Shown: positions 1-12,928 of the stretch, one piece after another
Position numbering within the stretch: the first letter of the stretch is position 1
How the letters are laid out: every line of letters starts with the position of its first letter
NCBI GenBank assembly: GCA_004009845.1
Contig: RMBW01000008.1
Span: 124,001 to 188,000 of the forward strand
Length of the DNA: 64,000 bases
DNA from: Davidsoniella eucalypti
Taxonomy: Eukaryota > Ascomycota > Sordariomycetes > Microascales > Ceratocystidaceae
Reading direction: 5' to 3'
Notes under the pieces: generated by a model
Seen by the model: only the letters and a program-made list of their open reading frames with translations
Databases searched by the model: none
What the model was told of the DNA's origin: nothing
Made by a program: the position numbers and the translations under genes

Positions 1-3000
1 ATGGGTTGAAGGTGTCGCTATTCTAGTCGCTATCATGTACGTTGTCGTCAAAATAAGCTTTTCTCTCGGCTCTCGAGGCCGAGACTTGTCTGACATCATT
101 GGCTAACATTTCTGTGTTTTAGTGTGGTTGTTTTTGTAAGCACTAATAAATTCCCAATAAAATATTGGAGTGCTTTGACTTCCGATATCCGATTTCTCGG
201 ATGTTCGGCTAGTGGCTAAGATATGGGCCTGTAGTACAAATCGCTAACTTATAATCCTTCCTTTTTAGGTGACTACATTGAATGATTGGCAGATGGAACG
301 TCAGTTTACTCGTCTGAACAAGAAGAACAATGATCGCGAAGTCAAAGTCATCCGTGGCGGCCGGTCAATCATGATATCTGTTTGGGATATCATGGTCGGC
401 GACGTCATGCATCTCGAAACCGGTGATATGATTCCTGTTGACGGCATCTTCATCGACGGTCACGGTATCAAGTGTGATGAATCTTCTGCCACCGGCGAAT
501 CTGATCTTCTGAGCAAGGTTCCCGGTGCTGTTGCCTACCAGTCTCTCAAGGATGTTGCCGAAGGAAAGACTACAATTCACAACGTTGAAAAGATCGACCC
601 CTTTATCATCTCTGGTTCCAAGGTTGCTGAAGGTAATGGTACCTTCTTGGTAACCGCCATTGGCATTAACTCGACTTACGGAAGAACTACTATGTCGCTT
701 CGTACCGAGCAGGGTGAAACTCCTTTGCAGGGCAAGCTTAACGGCCTTGCTAACTGGATTGCTAAGTGTGGTGGCGGTGCCGCCCTGCTTCTGTTCATCG
801 TTCTCTTCATTCGCTTCTGTGTCAAATTACCGCATAACCACGATAGCCCGTCCGAGAAAGGCAAAGCCTTCATGGAGCTCTTCATCACTGCTGTCACACT
901 AGTTGTCGTTGCTGTCCCCGAAGGTTTACCTCTTGCTGTTACTCTTGCTTTGGCCTTTGCTACTACTCGCATGCTAAAAGACAACAATCTCGTTCGTGTT
1001 CTCAAGGCTTGTGAGACTATGGGCAATGCGACAACAATCTGCTCAGACAAGACCGGCACCCTTACACAGAACAAAATGACCGTGGTTGCGACAACTCTTG
1101 GTAAAGATATCAGTTTTGGTGGAGACGGCCCTTCTATGGATGATACCGCTGAAAAGAAAACCGAAATCACCTCTAGCGAGTGCAAGAATGTCAAGATCGA
1201 CGAATTTGTTCAGGCTATTGGTGCCCCGGTGAAAAAGCTTCTAATCCAGTCTAATGCTGTCAACTCTACTGCCTTCGAGGGCGAGCAAGAAGGTGAAATG
1301 ACTTTCATCGGTTCCAAGACTGAAGTTGCCCTCCTTACTTTCTGCCGTGATCATCTCGCCGGTGGCCCAGTCCAAGAAGAACGCCACAACGCCAACATCG
1401 TTCAAGTCATGCCTTTTGATTCGGCAGTAAAGTATATGGCTACCGTTGTCAAGCTTGCTAATGGAACCTTCCGTGTCTATGTCAAGGGTGCCTCCGAGAT
1501 TCTTCTAGCACAATGCTCCAAGATCATCATTAACCCCGAAAGCAACGACGAAATCCTGTCTACTGAAATGTCCGATTCTAATCGTACCAGTCTACAGAAC
1601 ACAATTGTTTCATACGCTGGTCAAACTCTGCGTACTATCTCCTCGTCTTACCGTGATTTTGAGTCTTGGCCACCTGCTGGCTTTGAGTCAGCTGAGGACT
1701 CCACTAAGGCTGACATGAAGAAGCTTCACGAGAACATGACTTTGGTTTCCATCTATGGTATCAAAGATCCTCTTCGCCCTAGTGTTATCGATGCTATCAA
1801 GGACTGCCAAAAGGCCGGTGTCAAGGTTAGAATGGTCACTGGTGACAACATCATGACTGCCCGGGCTATCTCTAGAGAGTGCGGCATCTATCATCCTGAA
1901 GAGGGCGGCATCGCTATGGAGGGACCTGACTTTCGCAGACTTGACGAAAAGGAACTCAAGGAAACGGTTGTCAAGCTTCAAGTTCTGGCCCGCTCTAGCC
2001 CTGAAGACAAGAGAATTCTTGTGAAGACTCTGAAAGAGCTTGGCGAAACTGTCGCTGTCACTGGCGATGGCACCAACGATGCTCCAGCTCTCAAGACTGC
2101 TGATATCGGATTTTCCATGGGCATCGCTGGTACTGAAGTCGCCAAGGAAGCCTCGTCCATCATTCTCATGGATGATAACTTTGCGTAAGATGAATTATCC
2201 AACCGCTCTTGTATATAAGAAGTAAAACTAACAAATCTCTAGCTCCATCGTCAAAGGCATGATGTGGGGTCGTGCTGTCAATGATTCCGTCAAGAAATTC
2301 CTCCAGGTAAGATGGCATACGAATCTTTTATACCGTCGGCCGTCTTATTTCACAATGCTAACAAAAATAATCAGTTCCAACTCACTGTTAACATTACCGC
2401 CGTCGTTCTCACCTTTGTCACTGCCGTTGCTAGCTCTGATCAAGAGTCTGTTCTAAACGCTGTCCAACTGCTTTGGGTCAACTTGATCATGGACACATTT
2501 GCTGCCCTAGCCCTAGCTACTGATGCCCCTACTCGCTCAGTTCTAGATCGCCAGCCAGAGCGCAAGTCCGACCCTCTCATTACTTTGCGTATGGTCAAGA
2601 TGATCCTGGGCCAAGCCTTCCTCCAGCTTGTCATTACGTTCATCATTCACTTCGGTGGCGAGACCATGCTCGGATACGACTACAATAACGATTCGGATGT
2701 CACCCACCACAAAACCCTCGTCTTCAACACATTTGTGTGGCTCCAGTTGTTCAACGAAATCAACAACCGTAGACTTGACAACAAGCTCAACATTTTTGAG
2801 GGCATGTTCAAGAACTATTTTTTCCTCGGAATGAACCTCGTCATGGTTGGTGGTCAGGTACTCATTATCTTCAAGGGTGGTGAAGCATTCAAGATTACAG
2901 CTCTCGACGGCAAAGAGTGGGGTCTATCCATTGGTCTTGGAGCTATATCTCTACCTTGGGGTATTGTGATCCGTATGCTCCCTGATAGCTGGGCGATGGC

Positions 3001-3295
3001 AATGCTACCTCGCATCGTGCACGATTGGTGGTTCAGCCAGGGCAAGTTTGCTCCATCTGCCAAGGTCAACTACGACACTACGGAAACCGGCCCTTCCACC
3101 GCCCGTGACATCGAATCTGGTACCAAGCCTCGTATCTACAACCAAGACGGTCCCGACTTCGTGCCTACTCCTTTAAGAGCTCATAGCACCATGCGTAGCA
3201 ACAGAGCTTCAATCATGAGCGATCGTAGCCGTGGCTTTAGAGATAGAGTCCACGACGCCAAAGCCCGCACTAAGGCGAAGTGGAATTCATCTTAG
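1..3295 (+). CDS. P-type IIB Ca2+-transporting ATPase, PMC1-like (5' partial)
   Basis: Calcium pump moving cytosolic Ca2+ into the vacuole or out of the cell at the cost of ATP. The 5' end lies outside the window. My exon model is <1..36, 123..135, 269..2184, 2243..2306 and 2375..3295, in frame throughout and giving 982 visible residues. The first visible codons read WVEGVAILVAI, a membrane segment, followed by the actuator domain with TGES (near 495), the M4 motif PEGLPLAV (near 918), the phosphorylation motif DKTGTLTQ with its Asp at 1046-1048, the KGA nucleotide-binding motif (near 1488), and the hinge TGDGTNDAPALK (near 2062). Several C-terminal membrane segments follow, with a soluble, Arg/Ser-rich tail. 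PEGLPLAVTLALAF and the overall order match plasma-membrane/vacuolar (PMCA/PMC1) rather than SERCA pumps. The second exon is only 13 nt. Family is certain; vacuolar versus plasma-membrane site is inferred from fungal relatives. Confidence 0.96.
123..135 (+). other. 13-nt coding micro-exon in the Ca2+-ATPase gene
   Basis: Flanked by an intron starting GTACGT at 37 and ending TTTTAG at 122, and one starting GTAAGC at 136 and ending TTTTTAG at 268. Including it joins VAI to VTTLND through I-V-V-V-F and rebuilds the hydrophobic segment expected here in IIB pumps. Skipping it would shift the frame, because 13 is not a multiple of three. Confidence 0.85.
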
Positions 3296-4614
3296 GGCGC
3301 TTAGAAATAGGATGTTTAGCATTGCTATACAACATTTTATTTACATTGTATTTTTCATGATTCTCAATCCGACTAGCCTGCCACACCTCTTGTGATTGCT
3401 CACATGTGGCTATAATGATCTTACACTTGTGGTTTTTATCACAAATCCCACCATCATCACTGAGTTGGCTGCTAATGCAACATGTTGTTACTTTACCTTT
3501 TTTAACATTATTTCATACCCCAATGTTTAGACATGTGCTGTATGGAAACACCCACGCATTTGTTTTTACGCTTTGGCCATTACGATGTCTCTTTCTGGTT
3601 TTGGACGAGTCGGAATTTGTATGTCTGAAGGAGAGAGAATTCGATTGTTATCTTAATTCTATTAGTTAGATTCTTAATGTTTACAAATATTTATCATGTG
3701 TTCAAAGACTACACTCTCAAATTTGTAAACGTAGTAATGAAAATATGACAGGAACTCACTGCTCAACGTAAGGTGTCAACTATGATATATGCCTAGGGGG
3801 AAACTATCCCTCAAATCATCTCTACGAGATGTGCTGCTACGTTCATTCAGTGTGGTGCCCACGGCATGATCCGTGAAATAGTATGGAAATTCGATAGAAA
3901 AGTGCTTCAAATTCAAGTTATATGATTGGCGAATGGATACACAATCGGACCCACATATTTTACTGCACGTGATCGCTGAGCCTCCGCAAGACTTCACGAC
4001 TAAGAATCGGAGCCGCAAAAGTTGAAGGTCGAATATATTGAAGAACTGTCGATAATACTCCGTCATTTCTGTCTTCCGCCTATACTACACATATTTTTCG
4101 TGGTCAATTACCCGAATACTGCCAATATGGTATGCTATATCCCATAAAATACCTTCAATTGAAGGCCTTTCCCACAAACGACGCGATAATTCGTCGTATG
4201 CGATTATCGTGAGAAGAAAAAAGCAAGCTAATATCATGCCACTCAGTCTCTGGCCCATAACCTCTACTCGTAAGCTTGCAATCACCACCTTCTTGACGAC
4301 TCGAGTCGCGTGTACACAATTTCTCGGAGGCGCATAAATCACTGTATCCCTTCCCAACGCCGAAATCCCGGGACGAACGGAAAACACCACAGCTGAGCTG
4401 AGACGTTTCGTAACTTCGAACACGATATAGCTATAATCGTATCATTGCGACGAAATATTTACCAGATAAATTCGATGTCAATGTAATTACGAATATCCAA
4501 CATCATCTACAGACTATGGCCTGCCGTACGGAAATATGCCACCTTTAGATCGCGACTCGAGAACGTCAAGTTCCCATAATACCTAAGCTTCTCAGCTAAT
4601 ACATGAACTCATAG
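3296..4614. other. Intergenic region between the Ca2+-ATPase and QCR9
   Basis: It holds the 3' flank of the Ca2+-ATPase, which is AT-rich with several TAAA/AATA runs, and the promoter of QCR9. Two minus-strand open frames of about 100 codons (3776-4066 and 4085-4423) encode no motif I recognise and look fortuitous. The missing first exon of QCR9 should lie here, most likely in 4100-4500. Confidence 0.6.
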
Positions 4615-5045
4615 TTCCCTGTTCCGCAAGAACTACCTTATGCTGACGTCCGTCTTCGGCGCTGGCTTTGTCTTTGAGATGTATGTACCACTCATCAAAT
4701 TTACGGTTGTGCCGGTATTTCACTTCTATACCAAGAGCATAGATAGCTGGTCAATCGATATCACTGCGAAATTGATACCACTTTCGACGTTTTTGGGGAA
4801 GTGCTCAAAATCCAGCCCGCAGATGCTTCTAAACTATATGGAGGAATAGTCAATGTACTAACAAAAGCTTCTTGCAGTGGTTTCAACAAGACCATGGACA
4901 ATGTCTGGGACAACTACAACAAAGGCGTAAGTACTATACTCGAGTCAAATTTGTAATTGTTAGGGCCGTTATTAACACATTTCTGCTTCAGCGCCAATGG
5001 AAGGACATTCGTCACAAGTACCTAGAGGGTGGTGACGATGAGTAA
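4615..5045 (+). CDS. QCR9: Cytochrome b-c1 complex subunit 9 (QCR9), first exon not resolved
   Basis: Small single-pass subunit of mitochondrial complex III, next to the Rieske protein and cytochrome c1. Secure exons are 4615..4680, 4878..4926 and 4992..5045. They encode SLFRKNYLMLTSVFGAGFVF, then EIGFNKTMDNVWDNYNKG, then RQWKDIRHKYLEGGDDE and a stop. This is the diagnostic QCR9 pattern: an N-terminal FRKN, one membrane helix, WD.....GRQWKDI and an acidic end. Introns are 4681-4877 and 4927-4991; the acceptor at 4614 is preceded by CTAAT. The upstream exon must end in phase 2. One candidate is ATG at 4475 with a donor at 4483 (protein starting MSIS); another is ATG at 4198 with a GTGAGA donor. 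Neither resembles the usual ten-residue fungal N-terminus enough to choose. Family call is firm; the start is not. Confidence 0.88.
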
Positions 5046-5916
5046 GCTACTATTGGACAAAGGTATTTGTCTTGTCATATTAATATTACTTTTTGTTGTA
5101 TCCCCATAGCTATGAATACAACCATACATGCAAAAAAAAATTGCCGTTTACACGTGGTGTTTCCAGTAAAATTGCTAAACCGTATGTCACATACATGTAG
5201 TGTGGCGGTTATTAAAGTCAGGAGTGTTTATTCAGCTCACCCTCTCGGCACATATAGGCGTTTTTGCTAGGCTGACTTGATGAAAAAAGGCCTACAGATT
5301 TAGTCATTTACAGTAACGTTTATCGTGCTAAACGCATTTACAAAAGTAGATATATAGGTTAGTGATTACCAAGAGTAGTTTTTTTGTTCATTTTGAACTC
5401 ATAAGCGGGGTTGTAACAAACCCTTACCGCCAAGAGACAAGGTCCTACATATTGCATATTGATTGAGCAAATCAACAGCCTACGGTTATATTTTTCAAGT
5501 TATAATCACAACAATATTTTGGCTTAACCCCTCCCATCATTAGGCTCAAATCACGAAAGCCTTCCCAAATTGAACTACTTGCGTAAGAAAGCCGGCCCTT
5601 CACTCATGTCTATATATATTCACCTGCTAAGATATATTCGGCAGTATGCTAAGTGTTGTTGTTCACAGATAGCCTCCGAGAACTCCTAGTAAACTCCACA
5701 GCAGTGTGATATACCAGATCATCACTACTCCAAGTTGCATTTGTTGACTGTCAATACAACAAGGCCACGATAACGAATCACGATAACGAATCACGCCCCC
5801 GACGCACTTTTTGCGATTTTGACTTTATTAGTTCGATAAACTACATTATTGCCCACGACTACCTTCCATAATAGCTAACACTGGCTACTTGTCACACTAC
5901 GACTTGAACTGCCGTC
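5046..5916. other. Intergenic region: QCR9 3' flank and UBR1 promoter/leader
   Basis: No convincing gene. It contains the QCR9 3' flank and the UBR1 5' region. A 13-bp unit (CACGATAACGAAT) is repeated twice in tandem at 5766-5791, about 125 bp before the UBR1 start. Confidence 0.6.
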
Positions 5917-8900
5917 ATGACCTCGGCCGGAATCCCAACCCAGGAGCAGCAGCTCTGCGAACTACTCGAAAGTCTACCTACGAATAAGAGATATGTCTAT
6001 ACCGAAGACGTGGCTCTTGGACTTGTAGAGCAGCTGTTCTGGTCGCTGGTTGGAGGTAAAGATGAGCATTGGAAGCTGATATGGGGCAACAATCCCCCCC
6101 CAAAGAGCATGAAGCTGCGCGATGCCCAGGGTGCCACTGGTGGTGCTGAGTATACTGAAGCTGCCCGTGGAAAGCACTGTGGTCACATCCTCAAGTCGGG
6201 GGAAGCTAGTTATATGTGTCGCACATGTAGCGTTGACGACACATGCTGCCTATGTAGCCGATGTTTCCATGCCACTGACCATACGAATCACGAAATCCGC
6301 GTCAGCATATCTACCGGAAACACAGGTTGCTGCGACTGCGGTGACGTCGAAGCCTGGAAAAAGCCGATGATCTGTACCATTCATTCCAAGCTCGATGATC
6401 AAAGTTCAAGTGCGGAAAAGGGTAAAACCCGGGCAGAGCATATCTCACTGGAGCTTGAGGAGTCGATGAAAATGACTATCGGCCGGGTTATGGACTACAT
6501 CTGCGATGTGATATCCTGCTCCCCTGAACAGCTTCGCCAACCAAAGACGCGAGAGTCAATTCTACAAGACGAAACTCGATCGACCCTCAATCCTGACTTT
6601 TACGGCAAAGAGGAACCAACTGCCGACAAGAAATACTGTCTCATAATCTGGAACGACGAAAAGCATACACTACAGGATGTGCAAGAACAGATCGCTCGTG
6701 CTTGCAGAAAGCGACAAATAGATGCTCGAGAGCACGCTGTTGAGACAGACACCATTGGCCGCAGTATTCTTGTCACTTCCAGTGATATCGACGAACTCAT
6801 AAGAATGTCTAAGAAATTGGAAGAGATCAGGGTCACTGTGACTATCCGCTCCGCGCGTGATACATTCCGCGAACAGATGGTTTCAACCATTGTGGACTGG
6901 CTTCATGATATATCGGGGTGCAGCGTTGGCACTGATCATGAAATCTTGATGAGAACCATTTGCGAACAAATGCTGAAACCGTGGAAGATTGGAAGTCCTG
7001 CCGTGAACAAAGACGTTGGCGGAAATGGTATAGACGACGAGGCCAGAATCGAGCACAACCTTTTCCGGAACCAGTTCAACCTCGGTATGAGCGATGGCCT
7101 ACTCGTAGCATTTGATCGCCAGTTCGCCGGGCGTGGGTTTCTGGAAGTTGAAGAACGCGACAATGAGCTTGATGATGCCAATGACAGCGACAGCACGTCA
7201 GATGAGTATGAGCCCGATGTCGTCATGGAGGATCATGAACCAGAAGTAGAGGCCGACGAGGATACACCACTGGACTCTTTAGAGACCGATGACACTTCTC
7301 TAGCTGGTTATCCTCCACCACCACCACCGCCGACTGGTCCTAGCAATACTGAGGAAGAAGCTAATGAGCCAGCCGCTGGCCTTCTGACTGAGTCTGCAGA
7401 ACAATCTGCCACGGCACCTGTTGCTACAACAGCAGCAGCCCCCTCTATCATCGCAAGCTCTGTTTCTGTAGTCACTGCACCTGGTACCACAACATCAGAG
7501 CCAGATACTACAACACAGCCGCTTGTATCATCAGTAAGAGCGAACTCCGCAGGGTTCATTCCGCAAACACCTGGTGCTAAGAAACAGACTGAAAAGCCTC
7601 GCCCCGGGAAGTACTGGGTTGAGGCACCGGACAACTACTTGACTAAGTCAGATACACCAGCTCAAAATGTATTCGACCGCGTCCGTCTAGACTACCTCAT
7701 ATTATTCGATCTTCGCATGTGGAAGAAGGTCCGCAATGATTTGAGAAATCTATACATTCAGACGATAGTGACGATCCCAGAGTACAAATATATTCTGGGG
7801 CGTCGTTTTGCCAGTCTTTACACCACTCTTGCCCAGTTGTATCTCATCGGCGATCGTGAGCCTGACCATTCCATCATTGGCCTCTCTTTGCAGATGTTCA
7901 CTACACGCTCTATCACCAAGGAGCTAGTTGAGAGAGCCAATTTCCTTACGAATCTCTTCGCCATTCTATACACTTTCCTCACAACTCGCCAGGTCAACCA
8001 CCCATGGAACGTATCGTCTTCCGCCGTGCTTGCATTCGATAGTGGCTCGGTTACTAACCGCCGCATGTACCACTTTTACATGGATTTGAAGCATCTGTTT
8101 TCTTCAGAATACGTTCAACAGTGCCTACGCGAGGAGCCTCGCTATCTCAGGCAATTTTTAGATCTGGTCAAGCTACATCAAGGAATTGGGCCTAATGTCC
8201 GCGCTATTGGCGAGCATGTTGAGTATGAGACTGACATCTGGATCACCGCATCTCTCGTAACCCGTGAAATCAACCGCATGACACGCCAATTCTCACAAGC
8301 CTTCCGCGTTGACGGTGCACATGATACCCAAGCACTGAAAGATGCCATCAGATACACCGCTAAAGTTCTGATTCTTCATTGTGTTGGTGTTGAGCGGTCC
8401 CGGTTCAAACAAGCCGAAATCAAGAACGAGGCCCGTTTCAAGCCTGTTGGTGATTACGAATTCGACCCTTCACTTGAAGGCAAAACTGTGGTCAAGTTTG
8501 AGGTCGAGAAAGAGCCTATTAGCTTCCATCACGCGCTACACTACACGCTATCATGGCTTATCGAATGTGCCCGTTCCTTTGAAGTCGATGAGCTCCGCGA
8601 GCTTCTACTATTTGATACCGCCGAACTTCAATCTAAACCGAGATCAATGGGCCACAAGGCATCAATCCGTGGAAACTTCAGCAAAGAAGACTACCTTATC
8701 AATGCCTTTGACTTTCCCCTCCGTGTCTGTGCTTGGTTGGCCCAAATCAAGACGACAATGTGGGTTCGTAATGGTATTAGTCTACGACACCAGGCCGCTA
8801 CTTACAAAGGTGTTTCCATGCGGGATGTCCATCATCAACGAGATCTCATCATGCTCCAGACTGCAGTTGTAACTTGCGATACATCTCGTGTTTTGGCCAC

Positions 8901-11900
8901 TATAGTTGACCGCTTTGGCCAGAAGAAGTGGATGGAGGGCATGTTTGAATACAAGTGCGACAGCCAAGATGACCTGCAACATCTCGACGTTGTGGAAGAA
9001 ATGATCCTATTACTGATTAGCATTCTGAGCGACCGCTCGGCTCTCATTCCTCACAAAAGTGAAGCCGAAGCAACCCGTGTTGCTATGCGCCGGGATCTGA
9101 TCCACGTGCTGTGCCTCAAGCCGCTGTCCTATAGCGAAATTTGCAACAAGGTCCCCGATCGTTATCAAGATGATGCTCAGTTCTCAGCTGTTCTAGATGA
9201 GATTGGCCGCTATAAGTTCCAAAACGGAATAACCGACACTGGCTCATTCGAACTTCACCCCGAGTACTGTGGGGAGATTGATATCTTCAATAGCTACTAC
9301 ACACGCAATCAGCGTGAAGAGAGTGAGGCTGTCTACCGTAAGCATATGGCGCAGATTACTAGAAAGAAGCCCGAAGACATTGTCTACGAACCCAAGCTAC
9401 TTCCCATAGAGTCTGGCGTCTTCAAGGGTCTGGCTGATTTCACTACCACCGGCATGTTCTCGCAAATCATATACTACTGTCTCTTGTACACTCTACAGGC
9501 CGAAAGTGTTACTCCTACTGTCCAAGCCTCTCGTATCGAGGTGTATCTCAATGCCGTCTTACACTTGGTTCTTATTGCCATCAATGAAGACAAATCTACC
9601 GACGAGTCTCTCGACTCAGCACCCTCGTTCATCAAGATTGCCCTGACCAAAGAGGCCAGAATCCCGTTCAAGGATAGCAAAGAAGGCAACAACACTGCAA
9701 ACACAATTATCGGTCTTCTACGTGTTCTTCTCTCGAAGCCGGAATACGCCACATGCCACAGAAAGGTCGACCTCATCATCAAGAAAATTCGACAACAGCG
9801 CCCGTCTCTGTTTGAAGCCTCTTACGCCAAAATGGGCATCAAACCTGGCCATGGCGACGGTGCACATGATGTGCCCACGGTGTCTGCAGAAGAGGAGCGT
9901 GATCGAAAGAAACAAGAAGCCCGCAACCGTGCGGCCAAAGTCATGGCCCAGATCAAGCAGCAGCAGAATGACTTCATTGGCAACCATGATGCCATCGACT
10001 GGGGCTCTGATCTTGACGAGGACATGGACGATGATGAGGTCCGTGAGCCTGAGGGTTCCAATGTCACTATCTGGAAATACCCCAGCGACACATGCATGCA
10101 GTGCCAGGAAAAGACCGATGATCGCAAAATTTTCGGAACGTTTGCTATGTTCAACGAGAGCCGCATCGTGAGATCAACCGACATTCAGGATCCTGCCAGT
10201 CTTCGTGAAGCCCGCCTCACGCCAGAGAATCTCGACTACCAGGTGGATAGGACTCGGCCTACCGGAATTTCGGGTGAAAACATAATCACGGTCACCAAGT
10301 ACGATTCCAACAGTCAACCGTTCGACGTTACTCAAGAAAGTATCGGCCAAGGATTCTTCAGCAAAAACACGATTCCCGGTCCCGTTTCTGTCAGTTGCGG
10401 GCATCTTATGCACCACAGCTGTTTCTTGACTTACTACGATGCTACTACTCGCCGCCATAGCCATCAGATCGCGCGCCACCACCCCGAGAACACTAAGCGC
10501 AAAGAGTTCGTGTGTCCCTTATGCAAGGCTTTAGCTAACACGTTTGTTCCCGTTGTCTGGAAGCCCAAGGAGGAGTCTTACCCAGGCTCTCTTGATCCAG
10601 AATACAAAATGGCAAACTTCTTTGAGAGTGAGATGAACGACCCATTCTACCTCACATATCTGCAAAACACAGATATCATTGACCGCCGTGTAGCGGACGT
10701 AAAAGCTGTACTCACCAAGCAAGCCCGAGAGACATTGGTTTCGCCTATTGCCGATTGCATTACCAAAGATAACATTGGTATAGTCCCAGAAGAAAACCGC
10801 ACCATAGATAGCTCTGATACTTCCAACGTCCAATCTGTTATTGGCCAGATTGATCTTGGATCTCAAGATCCTTCCATCACGGAACCTCTTCCCGAGAACA
10901 AGTGGCCTGGTATAAACCCTATAACTGCGGACTTCGTCGATATCTATCAAGGCATGAATACGAATCTCAAGGCTCAAGACTTCCTCACCCCAAGCCAGGA
11001 TGACACTAGCGAGAAACCGAACTACAGCGAAACTCTGGTTGACTCAGTCGCCTTCTCGATTGCTGCTGTTGAAATCCAACAACGTGGAGTAGGACCCGAC
11101 GACGTCCTTCCTAGTGATCTTTACGTTGGCCGCATCTCTGGGATTGTATTGACCAACCTCAAGATATTTGCAGAGAACGCTCGGTCATACATAGTCATGC
11201 ATGGCCTTCGACCCGTGAAAGACCAGAACCATGTTGCAGAGTGGTACAAGAAGGAGGCCGAACGACAATTGAAGCAGCTTTTCATCATAAACTATCTGGA
11301 GACCCCTGAAGCCGACGCGATACACCCTGTTCTATCTATTGACGGCTTTGTGCTCCTCACTAGGTTTTCGTACTGTCTATCTGAAATGCACATGATCGAG
11401 ATAGCACATCTTGCCGATCTCTGTTACTTGATTGAGGTTGTGCGTGTTGTCCACTATATCAGCAAAAATATACCCGCATCCAAGTGGGCCTCTTTGTTGT
11501 TCAATCTAGAGGATGTCCAATCTCCTGAGCTTAAGAACTTTGCCGGGTTCTGTCGTTTCCTTATGGAGCAAGAGCTAGATAGCAGCTCGCCCAAGCCCAA
11601 GCAGACAGAAGAGGAGTCTGCCAATAACAGTGGCTTTGAGCAAGAAGGTCTCCATGATATCGAGGGTATCTACCTCCTCGTGCAGAAGTATGCGCTTACT
11701 TTCTTGCGGAAGACTGCACTGCTGATGCATGTCAAGTTCGGAGTTGACTTTTCAAGCTTCTGCCCCTCCGATGCCTCTGCGGACGAGCTATCCCGCCTGA
11801 CCGAGGCTTTGCGTCTGCCCCCCTTCGATTTCGTTATCAAAGCCTTGGTATCGCCACTTCCTAATAATGCTGGTTGGCCCGATGGTATCTACCAAATGGT

Positions 11901-12594
11901 TCGCGGCTGGGTACACCACCAGGTAGCGTACAGGTTCGTCCCATTCGTTGAGGAGTCTCCCGATAGAGTTCTTGGCAGAAAGCAGGAGTACGTTTTCAAG
12001 CCTATGGGCTTAGCACACCCGGCAATCTTCGAGCTTGTCGGCTTACCTAAGGAGTTTGATACTCTTATCGAGGAATCAACCAAGCGTAAATGTCCGACGA
12101 CTGGAAAGGATCTCCAAGACCCTACGATTTGCCTGTTGTGTGGTGAAATATTCTGTGCGCAAAGCGTCTGTTGCCAGAAGGAGTACGTGTTCCCACGTGA
12201 AGGGAAAACACATGTTGGCGGAACCCAGCAACACATGTGGAAGTAAGTTTTTTCCGGTTGCCCTTTGCTTTTGAACTCCAACGTTGATTATAGTGACACG
12301 CATACTGACCCGACTTACTCTCATTATAGATGCCAAAAGACTATCGGACTTTTCCTTAACATCCGCAAGTGCTGTATCGTCTATCTCTTCCGACGCTCTG
12401 GCTCTTTTTCACCGGCTCCCTACATCAATCGCTACGGCGAGACGGATCTAGGCCTGCGTCAAGCCCGCCAGCTTTTCCTCAATCAAAAACGATACGATAT
12501 CCTACGTACAGCTTTCTTAAGCCATGGTGTTCCAAGCTTTATTAGTCGTAAACTGGAAGCCGAGGTCAACAATGGTGGCTGGGAGTCGATCTAA
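5917..12594 (+). CDS. UBR1: E3 ubiquitin-protein ligase UBR1 (N-recognin)
   Basis: RING-type ubiquitin ligase of the N-degron pathway; it binds proteins with destabilising N-terminal residues and ubiquitinates them with an E2 such as Ubc2/Rad6. Exons are 5917..12242 and 12330..12594, giving 2196 residues, close to the size of yeast Ubr1. The UBR box (type 1, basic N-termini) spans residues about 88-160, beginning CGHILKSGEASYMCRTC and including CCDCGD. A ClpS-like type 2 site occupies about 238-320, beginning KYCLIIWNDEKHT; its presence argues for UBR1 over UBR2. An acidic and proline-rich linker (seven prolines near residue 466) lies around 408-565. The RING domain runs from about 1393 (CMQCQ) through CGHLMHHSCF to CPLC near 1535. 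The C-terminal cap contains CLLCGEIFC and continues across the single intron at W-K/C-QKTIGLF. Start at 5917 is the first ATG of a long open frame. High confidence. Confidence 0.97.
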
Positions 12595-12928
12595 GTTTTG
12601 ACTCTTGAAAATTCCTACGTTTACTCTTTTGCTATTTCTGTTGCTTTTTCCGCCAAGCCTAAAGGCGAACCTTTCTTCACTATTAACTGCGTGTCATCGT
12701 CAAGCTCGATTATCCATATATACATATCATCTACTCAAGTTTCTTTTTTTGCCCATCTCTACATAGTTCCATCAATCATCTTATAGCGAGTTTTCCTAAT
12801 TTAAAATGCATTTTGTATACTTTCCCTTCCGTAGCCACTCAGTTAGTGAGGCCGTATTATTGTTGATCATGTGATTGGGTATGTTCTATTAACCATCTAT
12901 AATATTTGAACGAAGATCCAAGACTCTA
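12595..12928. other. Convergent 3' regions of UBR1 and the WD40 gene
   Basis: A 334-bp AT-rich spacer between the stop codons of two convergent genes. It must hold both polyadenylation regions. No other feature seen. Confidence 0.65.

Noticed and set aside
4085..4423. 112-codon minus-strand frame upstream of QCR9
   Set aside because: No known motif. It lies where the QCR9 promoter and first exon should be.
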